The translations under genes were made by a program, and so were the position numbers. Under the pieces are notes generated by a model, which saw nothing but the letters and a program-made list of their open reading frames with translations, did not search any database and was not told the origin of the DNA. Positions 12,407-21,499 of a DNA stretch of 28,547 nt are shown in pieces; within the stretch, counting starts at the first letter, position 1; each line of letters starts with the position of its first letter. This DNA comes from Ophiosphaerella korrae (lineage: Eukaryota; Ascomycota; Dothideomycetes; Pleosporales; Phaeosphaeriaceae): assembly GCA_028456385.1 (NCBI GenBank), contig JALNQF010000462.1, positions 1 through 28,547 of the forward strand, in the 5' to 3' direction.

Positions 12407-12420
12407 CTATTCTCCTCTCT
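12407..12420 (-). other. Polypurine tract of element C
   Basis: CTATTCTCCTCTCT on the plus strand, directly inside the 3' LTR. It is a purine run on the coding strand and the expected plus-strand primer. The counterpart in A has the same length and differs by one C/T change. Confidence 0.78.
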
Positions 12421-13064
12421 AGATAAGTTCTTATTTCTCTATCCTAGGCCTAGAGTTATTAGTCTAGTTTTTTTATTTATTTCTAGTTCTATATTATTCT
12501 CTATATCTTTACGTTCTAATTATAATAAACTTCTTTTTATTACTTATATTACTTGTAATAGAGTTAAAATATTTCTTTATACTTATTATACTTAATTAAA
12601 GCTTACTTATCTTATATCTTAAAAGATAGTAAGTACTATAATAAGTATATTTTTACTAATATTTAATATAAGTATATACTATCTAGTATCTCTCTTATAG
12701 AATATAAGTATTTAATTTCTATATAGTCTCTTCTTACTAAGTTATATAAGGCGAGCTATTAACTAGGCTTAAGAAATACTATTATTATAGCTTATAGAAG
12801 CTAAAGCTAAGTATAAGCTAACTCTTTATAAGCTAGTAGATCTTTATTCTTATATTAAGCGTTTTTGTAAGATAAAAGCTTATAATAATACTAAATTATC
12901 TAAATAGTCTTATACCTTAGAAGCTAAGATAGACTTTAAAGATATAGTCTAGGCTACTCTAGCTCCTATTAAGTTAGACGTTCCTAACGCCTCTCTATTT
13001 AGTACTAGTAGTACTAGTTTTCTTAATTTACTATAAAGTAGTCTAGAAGGTTTTAACTTTAGTA
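12421..13064 (-). other. 3' untranslated region of element C
   Basis: Roughly 640 bp between the chromodomain and the polypurine tract, conserved with 219-863 of element A. No domain is recognisable. Some of it may be the C-terminal tail of the polyprotein, since the true stop codon cannot be picked out among RIP stops. Confidence 0.6.
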
Positions 13065-16000
13065 GTCTTCTAGTTTCTTAAAGTAATTAAGATTATCTTC
13101 TAGTTCCTATATTTTCTCCTATAGTTATCTTTTTTTATCTATACCTATCTATTTTACTAAGTAGTAGTTTCTTCTATTATAAAACTAGTACTATAAAATT
13201 TTTTTAACTTTCTATTTTTTTTATTCTCTATACGTATCTACTTTATATACTAGTAGTTTTACTTCTTGTAGTACCTATTCTAGTAGAGCTACGTAGAATA
13301 TTAGGTATATCTTTATCTTACTTAGTAGCTTTAATTTAAATATAACTAGTATAACTTCTTTCTTAATTTTATATAGTCTTATCTTAACATAGTCTAATTT
13401 TAAACTTAGTTATTTACTCTTAATATTTTTTTATACTAACTATACTTTTTCTCTTTCTTTAAATTAAGGTTTCTATTTATACTTCTTATTATAGTATTTT
13501 ACTATATAATTATATAGGAATTCTATATTCTATCTTAGTTAATTATATATATCTTTAAGTCTATTAGTAAAGTTTTCTCTTTTTAAAGACTAAGATATCT
13601 AATCTCTTAGTATCTAATATATATTAGGTTTAAATCTATAGTTTATAAAGAAAAGTAATACTTTTATTACTATATTCTTTACGCTATTATATACTAACTA
13701 TACTATAGGTAGTAGTTATACCTAATTATTCTAGTTATAGTTAAAGTAGTATCTTAAGTACTATTCTACTATCTAATTTATTTGTTCTAACTATCTATCT
13801 ATCTATAAATAGTATACTATAGATATTATATATTTAATTCCTAATTACGCTATTATTATTCTCTATAGTTTTAATATAAATTATATATCTCTATCTATAA
13901 TAATTTTATCTAGTAGTCTATATTAACTAATTATAGTTCCTAAAACCTAGTACGTAATAACCTCTATTCTACTCTTTTCTTTATATAGTCTAAAGTATAA
14001 GTACTTTATAAATTTATCTACTATTATTAGGATTCTATTATACTTAACTCCTAATATTAAGTCTTTTAATTTTAGTAACTTTGTAATAAAGTCTATTATA
14101 ATAACTTCTTATAGTTATTCTAATACTTCTACTAGTTATAATATTCTATATAGTATATATCTACTATATTTATTCTTCTAGTATTCTATATAGTCTTATA
14201 GTACTTCTATTACTAGTTATCTTACTTTTAGAATATAATAGTCTTATAGTAGTCTATCTAATATTTTTTTAATACCTTAGTAACTATATACTAGTAATTT
14301 ATAGAATTATTATATAAATTCTCTCTAAATCTTTCTTAGAATATATATTCTTCTATAGGTCTATATAAATCCTCTTTAAATTTCTAGTTTTTCTATTTCT
14401 TTAGATACTTCTTACGTTATTTTCTAAATCTACTTATTTAGCTTATTACTTATTCTTTTAAGTATTGCGGCTATCTTAGGTATATTTAAGACTAAGTATC
14501 CTTCTTCGTTTTTAACTAGAATTATACTAGTTACGTTTACTTCTTCTTATAAGTCTAGTTTTTTACTAAGAGCGTCTATAAACTAATTATCTTTCCTTTT
14601 TATATATATAATTTCTATATTAAATATTAATAGAAACTCCTACTATCTTATATAGTACTATAACAACTCCTTATATATTATAAATTCTATAAGATTCTTA
14701 TAGTCTATATAGACCTTTATCTAATACTTTACTCTTTATAGGTATACTCTCTATTATTTAAATACTTTATAGATTACTAGTATTTCTTTATTATAGATTA
14801 GATAATTAAGTTCTACTATTTTTATTTTCTTAGAGAAGTATTTAACTAAATATTTTTTTTTAGTCTCTAGGTCTTCTTATATTAGTACTATTCTATAGAC
14901 TAAGTTAGATATATCTATCTTTACTATTACTAGTAGGTCTAGGTTATATATTCTAATAACTAGATTTTCTATAAACTTCTTTTTAATTTTATTAAATACT
15001 TTATTATATTCTTTTATCTATTTAAATAGTATATCTTTTTTTATAAGTCTTATTATTAGTTTTATATTTTTAAACTATCTTACTATTAACTTTCTATAAA
15101 AGTTAGCTAGTCTATAAAATTATTTTACCTCTTTTAGGTTTCTTAGTATTAGCTATTTGTTAATTAATCTAATCTTTTCTAAGTTAATCTTAATTTTTCC
15201 TAGTTTAATAATAAATCTAAGGAAATCTATTTCTTTTATATAGAACTTATATTTTCTTATTTTAAAAAATAGTTTATTCTTTACTAGTTTCTCTAGTACC
15301 TTATACACCTATTATATATATTCTTCTTCTATTTCTAAGAATATAAGGATATTATCTAAGTATATAAATATAAATATATCTAAGTACTCTCTTAGTACTA
15401 TATTAATTCTTACTTAGAATACTACTAGTGCGTTTATTAAACTAAATAGTATAACTATATATTTATATAGTCTATACTACGTTCTAAATACTATTTTCTA
15501 TTTATTACCTTCTTTAATTCTAATCTAGTAGTAAGTATTCTAGATATCTAGCTTTATAAAGATTTTTACTTTTTATAGTCTATTTTATATTCTATCTATT
15601 TATAGTAGTAGATATTAGTTTTTATTTATAATTATATTAGTTTTCCTAAAATCTACGTAAGGTCTCTTATTACTTATTCTCTTTTTATCTACAAATATAA
15701 GTCTATATACTACTAAGGATTTATATTCTTTTATCTATCTTTTCTTTATTACGTTTTAAATAAATATTTACTTAATCTTAGATTTTTCTTCTATTTTTTA
15801 GTAGACTAAGCTCTAACCTATATCTTTATATTCTTTTAGCTCTATTACTAAGTCTTATAGTTAATATTTTAGAAGATAATCTTCTAGCTCTATAAGCTAT
15901 TTTTCTTATTTCTTATATTCTTTAAAGAATTCTCTTTTATAAGTACTTATATTAGCCTTTAATATATCTATTCTATAGTATTTAATTTTTCCTATTCTCT

Positions 16001-18488
16001 AATTAATATATAGGTTAGTTATTTATAACTATAGTATACCTAATATTATATCTTGTTTATTATTAATTATTATTATATCTATAACTATATTTTTAATTTC
16101 TAGTCCTTCTAACCTTAGTATTAAAGGTACTATCTTAAACTAGATAGGTTTCTAGAATAGTTTTCTTTTAATTATACTTAGTTATTAAAAGTATTTCTTT
16201 ATTATATATTTTATTCCTTATATTTCTATAAACTTCTTTAATATAAAGTTTCTTATAGCTCTATTATTAATTATTAATTATACTTTCTTTTTTTAGTATA
16301 TACTTATTTTTGTAATATATAGGCTTCTTATACTTTCTAGCTTTTCTTACTTAGGTAACTTTATAAATTATCTATCTTTCTAAAGCTATAGCCTTACTTT
16401 AAGTTTATATTCTTTATATTGTAGATATATATTATTTATATATTTATACTATAGTCCTCCTTAGATATATTTCTTAGTTAATTTAGGTCTAGGCTTTACT
16501 ACTACGTATCTATCTTCTAAGATTATTTCTTATCCTTAGATATCTTTTACTAGAATTACTCTTATATAGTTATAGCCTCTTCTTCTTATAAGCTATATAT
16601 TACTACTTACTTTAGGATCTCTATATATAATATAATTCTTGTCTAGGTATAATATCTATAATACTTTAAAGTATACTAAGTACTTTAGGTCTATTATCTT
16701 ATTATCTCCTTCTTAGTATTTATCTTTACTAGGTATACTTATTATTAGAATATAGTATACTACTAGTACTCTTAGTATATAAGCTTTATTAATCTATTAC
16801 GTTTTTTTTATAAGATATTACTATTCTTTTTATATAAGTATTTTTCTTACTATAACTATATATTACTTTATCTATTCTTAAAATAGTATAAACTTTATTT
16901 CTTTAAGATTACGTTCTTTCTAGTCTTTATACACTTCCTCTATACTTATAACTATTAAGTATATTTAAATAAATTTCTATTCTTTATTTTATTCCTCTAT
17001 ATCTATTATTATATAGCTATTATAGCTATATATTATTAGCTAAGTATACTCTATATCTTTTATACTAACTTATCTCTTACTTTTTTATAGTTTTTTAAAG
17101 GTAGTTATAGTAGTTTCTTTATTTAGTATCTATCCTTTAACCTAAATTAATAGTACTAGAGGCTCTTCTCTTTCTAAATCTTTTATAAGTAAGTTTATTA
17201 TATATACTATTACTTTTAGCTACGCTTTTATTCTCTCTTTTATTATAGCTACTCTATATCTCTATTTTTATAAGAACTATACTACTCTCTACTTACTAAA
17301 AAGATATATATAGTAGTTATTATTATAATAAAAGGTCTAGTAGAGTATTATATATTATACTTCTTTACTCCTAGCTACTTTTTCTTAAGGTTTAGCCTAT
17401 ACTTATAGTACTTCTTTCTTCTTTTTAGTTATCTTTAACTAAATCTTTTTCTTTAGGTCTTTACTTCTATAGTCTTTTATAAAGTATCTTAGTTTCTTAT
17501 ATTTATAATATACTATATCCTTTTTTAACTTTAATTAGTAGTCTTTTACGTAGTAGCCTTTCTTACTATAGTTAAAGTACGTAAAGTCTTTATTCTTTCT
17601 TTTTTTTTTATTCTTATTAGCGTTAAAGATTATTAGGTCTTTTTTATTATAATTCTAGGTATAACCTCTATATTTATTCTTTTTCTATTCTTAAAGATTA
17701 TTATTAATCTATATTACTTATTATTTTAGAGCTTCTAGTATTTATAGTTTCTCTATATAGATTATTTTATAATAAATCTTAGAGTTTAGTCTTTACTTAA
17801 ATTATAATATTAAAGCTAACTTATTTTATTCTATATTCTAAAATAGTTATTTAAATTATAATATATACTTAGGAATACTCTAACTTTATATAAGCTTTTC
17901 TAGCTATTCTTTAGCTTATTAGGTAATATCTATATCTCTAAATACTACTCTTATTTGTTTAGTAAAGTACTTATAACTTCTAAAAATAGCTTTAGTTTTA
18001 TCCTTCTAGGTTATTAGAGAGTATATTATATAATCTATCTAGTAAGGTTTATACTATCTTATTACGTCTTCTTTAAAGTATAATCTAATATATATTACCT
18101 TCTTTTCTTCTATATTAAAGTATAGTACTTATATATCTATCTAGAGTTATACTAAAGCTATAAAAAGTTTTAGTTTCTCTCTTATTCTATTAAACTTCTT
18201 AAAAACAAGTATCTTTAGTAGTTTCTTTATTATACTTATTTCTAGGCGTTATATAATTAGTTCTATTTAGTTTTATCTTTTTATAATAGCTTTAATCTAG
18301 GCCTTATTCTATTTTACGTATTCTTAAAGTTCTTTATTCTAGGTTTCTAAAGCGTTAATTACTATCTTTATATCTTTTTTATCTAAAATTAGGTTATTAA
18401 TTTAGTCTTTAATTATTTTCTATATAGTACTATTAGACTTATAACTACTTCTAAGAGCTTTACTTATTTTAGTTAAACTTTCTACTAT
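13065..18488 (-). pseudogene. Gag-pol polyprotein of element C (RIP pseudogene, single fused frame)
   Basis: About 1,800 codons. Visible in order: Gag capsid-like region (about 18300-17600); two CCHC knuckles at 17538-17579 and 17469-17510, all eight ligands turned to Tyr (YFNYSKKGYYVKDY); retropepsin INNRA for IDSGA at 16257-16271; reverse transcriptase YLDN at 15351-15362; RNase H YIDYKNL at 14691-14711; integrase, with a surviving IIIDRD motif near 13900; chromodomain at 13065-13215 reading FYNRRNYYLVK then a stop where Trp is usual. First bases of codons at 18173, 17579, 17510, 16271, 15362, 14711 and 13184 are all in the same phase, so gag and pol are fused with no frameshift and no indel has broken the frame. 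The start is taken as ATA at 18488 (eroded ATG); this is inference. Stops come from CAA, CAG and TGG codons. Confidence 0.9.
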
Positions 18489-18549
18489 TATATTAGCTAG
18501 ACTATATACTACTTACGCTTTACTTCTTATAATAACTAGATTAGTAAGG

Positions 18550-18992
18550 TGTAATAGGTATTACTAGGGTTAACTTCCTAGTACCTAAAAAGTATTAGTA
18601 GATTAAAAAGTAATAGTAAAATACTTATATTATAATCTATAATAACTATAAACAATAAAAGATATTTTATAACTATCTTGTCTTAGTATTCTATAGTTAA
18701 AGGATTAAATTACTAATACTATTCTAATAATACGTATTACTACTAACTATATACCTAGGCCTCTTAGTTAACTTTATACTTCGCGTTTACTAAGATTATA
18801 AATTATAAATTTATTACGTACTTTAGATTTATACTTTACGTTTACTAAGATTATAAATTACAAATTTATTACGTATCTCTATTATAGTTAGCCTCTTAAC
18901 CTAGTTTATTTCCTTATAAGTTATATATATTATTGTTATCTATAGTAGAGCTAATTAGTTTAAACTAGTTTTCTCTTATTATAACTATAATA
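18550..18992 (-). repeat. 5' LTR of element C
   Basis: 443 bp. The border TGTAATAGG keeps the terminal TG; the other border is CTATAATA. Internally there are two copies of a 55-bp repeat (TTTATACTT at 18773 and 18828). It retains some CpG that the left LTR has lost, for example CTTCGCGTTTAC at 18778 against CTTTATATTTAC in the left copy. Just inside, the coding strand reads CCTTACTAATCTAG; I could not assign a primer-binding site because a TGG start would be a RIP target. Confidence 0.93.
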
Positions 18993-18997
18993 CTACT
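18993..18997. repeat. Target site duplication of element C, right copy
   Basis: CTACT, directly after the LTR and before the continuation of element B. Five base pairs is the usual size for Ty3/gypsy elements. Confidence 0.92.
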
Positions 18998-19851
18998 AGA
19001 TAAGATTATTATAGATAGAGATATATAATTTATATTAAAACTATAAGAAATAATAATAGTATAACTAAGAATCTAGTATATAATATTAATAGTATACTAC
19101 CTATAGATAGATAGATAATTAGAACGTATAAACTAGATAGTAGAATAGTACTTAAGATATTACCTTAACTATAACTAGAATAATTAGGTATAGCTACTAC
19201 TTATAGTATAGTTAGTATATAATAGCGCAAAGAATATAGTAATAAGAGTATTACTCTTCTTTATAAACTATAGATTTAACTCTAATATATATAGAATACT
19301 AAGATCTAAAGTATCTTAGTCTCTAAAAAGAGAAAACTTTACCTATAGACTTAAAAATATATATAATTAACTAAGATAAGATATAGAATTCCTATACAAT
19401 TAAATAGTAAAATACTATAATAAGAAATATAAAAAGAGACTTTAATTTAAAAAGAGAGAAAAAGTATAGTTAGTATAAAAAAATATTAAGAGTAAACAAC
19501 TTAGTTTAAAACTAGATTATATTAAGATAAGACTATATAAGATTAAAAAAAAAGTTATACTAGTTATATTTAAACTAAAGCTACTAAATAAAATAAGGAT
19601 ATACCTAATATTCTATATAGTACTACTAGAACAAGTACTATAAGAAGTAGAAGTACTAGTATATAAAGTAGATATATATAGAGAATAAAAAGAATAAAAA
19701 GTTAAAAAATTTTTATAGTACTAGTTTTATAATAAAAGAAACTACTACTTAGTAGAATAGATAAGTATAAATAAAAAAGGATAACTATAAGAGAAAATAT
19801 AGGAACTAGAAGATAACTTTAATTACTTTAAGAAACTAAAAGAGTTCTAAA
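18998..19851 (+). pseudogene. Gag-pol of element B, C-terminal part: rest of integrase and chromodomain
   Basis: Begins in mid-integrase, and in the same phase as 7379-11963 once C and one CTACT are removed. The second catalytic Asp survives as GAT at 19014-19016 (KIIIDRD), and 35 codons further the catalytic Glu survives as GAA at 19122-19124. This is the exact D-35-E spacing of retroviral-type integrases. With the first Asp upstream, all three catalytic residues are still encoded although stops interrupt the frame. A chromodomain follows at about 19695-19851 (FYNKRNYYLVE, then a stop at the usual Trp). Chromodomains of such integrases bind methylated histone H3 tails in studied chromoviruses. 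The end is set where the frame meets TAA after the last recognisable chromodomain residues; it may have run further. Confidence 0.85.
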
Positions 19852-20294
19852 GTTAAAACCTTCTAGAGCGCCTTATAGTAAACTAAGAAAATTAATACTA
19901 CTACTACTAGATAGAGAGGCGTTAAGAATACCTAATATAATAAGAATAGCCTCTACTATAGCCTTAAAATTAAGCTTAGACTTAATAAGAGTAGCTTACG
20001 TAATAGACTTCTTATTATTTAAGGCTTTTATCTTATAAAGATAGATTAGATAAGTATAATTTTCTACCTATATACTTAGAATATTAATAGGGCTTTATCT
20101 ACTATAGAAGCTTATAGAGAAACTAGGATACGCTAGTATATAGAGTTAAGTAAAGAAAAGTAAAGAGTATTTATTTATATCTTACTCTATACGTAGTAAA
20201 AGTATATATTATTATAAAGTAGACTTTATATAAGATAACTTAATAAAGTAGTTTTAATAATTAACTAAAAAGAGTAAATAGTAGATAAAGTTAT
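19852..20294 (+). other. Tail of element B and unassigned AT-rich sequence
   Basis: The first 150 bp or so resemble the untranslated tail of element C (19865-20010 against 13050-12900), including a shared AGCTTTTATCTTA-like stretch near 20015. From about 20030 I see no match to A or C and no recognisable coding domain. It is RIP-mutated like its surroundings. It may be the rest of B's tail, since in C the chromodomain lies 660 bp from the polypurine tract. Confidence 0.45.
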
Positions 20295-20335
20295 CTAAGT
20301 AAGTACTAGGTATATATACCTAGTAGCTTACTAAG
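20295..20335. repeat. Inverted repeat with a 22-bp perfect palindrome
   Basis: TACTAGGTATATATACCTAG plus TA (20304-20325) equals its own reverse complement. The arms extend on both sides as CTAAGTAAG on the left and CTTACTAAG on the right, with one bulged G and one mismatch, giving a possible hairpin of about 20 bp per arm. It lies 30 bp before the 61-bp array, which shares the AGTAAG/CTTACT words. Confidence 0.75.
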
Positions 20336-20365
20336 CGCTAACTAAAAGTAAAAAAGTAGTTAAAT

Positions 20366-20518
20366 ATTAGTAAGTTGTAAACTTACTAATATATTAGTAA
20401 GTTCGCAATATTAGTAAGTTTGCGATATTAGTAAGTTGTAAACTTACTAACATATTAGTAAGTTTATAATATTAGTAAGTTTACTATATTAGTAAGTTAT
20501 AAACTTACTAATATTAGT
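20366..20518. repeat. 61-bp higher-order repeat built on ATTAGTAAGTT
   Basis: ATTAGTAAGTT begins at 20366, 20393, 20410, 20427, 20454, 20471 and 20488: spacings 27, 17, 17, 27, 17, 17. So there are two full 61-bp units (20366-20426, 20427-20487) and a partial third. After the first, fourth and seventh motif the reverse complement AACTTACTAA follows three bases later, making an 11-bp stem with a 3-base loop. Copies vary at a few bases, including surviving CpG (TTCGCAAT, TTTGCGAT). It probably belongs to the LTR of element D, but that rests on position only. Confidence 0.88.
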
Positions 20519-20554
20519 ATAAAAATAAGAGATATAAGGGATAACTCCTTTATA
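20376..20554 (-). repeat. Candidate 3' LTR of element D (borders uncertain)
   Basis: The segment between TGTAAAC (20376) and CTTTATA (20554) has the short inverted ends expected of an LTR (TGTAAA...TTTACA with the last CA eroded to TA) and is followed by a pyrimidine-rich run, the mirror of a polypurine tract. It contains the 61-bp array. At 179 bp it would be short, and the array itself offers other TG starts (20430s). No second copy is available in the window to confirm it. Confidence 0.28.
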
Positions 20555-20569
20555 CGTCTCCCTCCTTTT
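20555..20569 (-). other. Candidate polypurine tract of element D
   Basis: CGTCTCCCTCCTTTT on the plus strand is a purine run on the coding strand of D and the densest run of CT in this part. Position after a possible LTR end supports it, nothing else does. Confidence 0.4.
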
Positions 20570-21208
20570 AAAGAGTAAATTCCTAGAGCTTAAAAAGAGC
20601 TCTAATTAACTAATAATACTTATTAGGTAGTAGTAGTAGTAGCTAGAGTTAAAGAGGTTAACTATTTTTAGAGTTAAAATCGTTATTTATAGAGTATAGA
20701 GCTAAAGTTTTTACTAATTTTAGTATAAAATTAAGACGCGTATAACTTCTATATATAAAACGTATTAACTATAAACTCTTTTCTACTACTTCTACTTTAC
20801 GCTAATAAAATTAAACCTAAAAGTATTTATATATAGTATAAAGGAAAGTAAAGTTAATACTACTAAGTAACTTAATAGCGCTAAATTTCTATATAAGTAC
20901 TTACTATAGATATAAGCTTTGCGATAAGTAGGTTTATTAATATAAAGGACTTAGTAAGCCTAATATTTATAAGTATTAAGGAGTAAGTAGCGTAGAGTAG
21001 CTCTAGCTAGGAATTTAGTAGCTAGTTATAAATTCTATAATAGTAAACTAGACTTACGCGTAACTAGTTATAAGAGAGTATAGTAGTTATAGCTATAGTA
21101 GTAAGGGTAAGCTCTAACCTAAAAAGAGTCTTATACTTACTAGCTAAAGTAAACTATTTCTACTATTTTTATACTATAATTTATCTTTAGCTAGTAGTAA
21201 AGTTTTCT
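20570..21208 (-). other. Downstream untranslated region of element D
   Basis: About 640 bp between the candidate polypurine tract and the tandem duplication behind the chromodomain. There is no recognisable domain. It holds a short GTA run (five units at 20627-20641) and several surviving CpG sites. Length and position match the 3' tails of A and C, but the sequence does not. Confidence 0.5.
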
Positions 21209-21499
21209 AATTACGCCTTAGAGGGCCTTTTTATACCTACTAATAGCTAAAGTACTTTACTAGGTTACGTTTTTATTAAGCTCTATTTTAGGTATATAGT
21301 TAGTATTTTAGGCTTCTCTAAGTAGTTTTAGTAAAAGTTAAAGGTAGTAATTACGCTTTATAAAGGGGCTTTTTTATACCTATTAGTAAGTTAAAATACT
21401 TTAATAGGTTATATCTTTATTAGGGCTCTATTTTTTTAGTATACGTAGAGTTAGTAGTTTAGCTTTTTCTAGGTAGTTCTAGTAAAAGTTAAAGGTAGC
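21209..21499 (-). repeat. Direct tandem duplication of 140/151 bp behind the chromodomain of D
   Basis: Copy 1 is 21209-21348, copy 2 is 21349-21499. Both begin AATTACGC and end AGTAAAAGTTAAAGGTAG, and they share TTTTTATACCTA and TTATTA-GCTCTATTTT blocks in the same order. They differ by transitions and a few small indels, so the duplication predates at least part of the RIP. It starts at or just after the C-terminus of the integrase, so it may be C-terminal coding or untranslated sequence; the two copies are not the same length modulo three. Confidence 0.8.

Larger units (their letters stand above)
11964..18992 (-). mobile_element. Element C: structurally complete Ty3/gypsy chromovirus, RIP-mutated
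   Basis: 7029 bp between two 443-bp LTRs, flanked by CTACT on both sides, and inserted into the integrase gene of element B. Order on the coding (minus) strand: 5' LTR 18992-18550, leader, gag-pol about 18488-13065, untranslated tail, polypurine tract 12420-12407, 3' LTR 12406-11964. It is the best template in this window for the family: motifs from Gag to chromodomain share one codon phase over five kilobases. It is dead by substitution, not by deletion. Being nested in B, it integrated after B. Confidence 0.95.
18993..20030 (+). mobile_element. Element B, downstream part
   Basis: Continuation of the element cut by C. Homology to the tail of C (13917 downward, reversed) is clear to about 19950 and weak to about 20010-20030. 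Beyond that I can no longer align it. No second LTR like 6860-7317 is present, so B is either truncated, or its end has been displaced beyond the right edge by insertion of element D. Confidence 0.8.

Noticed and set aside
18530..18549. A tRNA primer-binding site inside the 5' LTR
   Set aside because: CCTTACTAATC does not begin with TGG, RIP would destroy TGG, and B gives no clearer version; no tRNA can be named.
19965..20370. A hidden 3' LTR of element B
   Set aside because: No match to 6860-7317 or its tandem array could be found by eye, and no polypurine tract is evident.
20627..20641. GTA microsatellite
   Set aside because: Only five units; common by chance in sequence of this composition.
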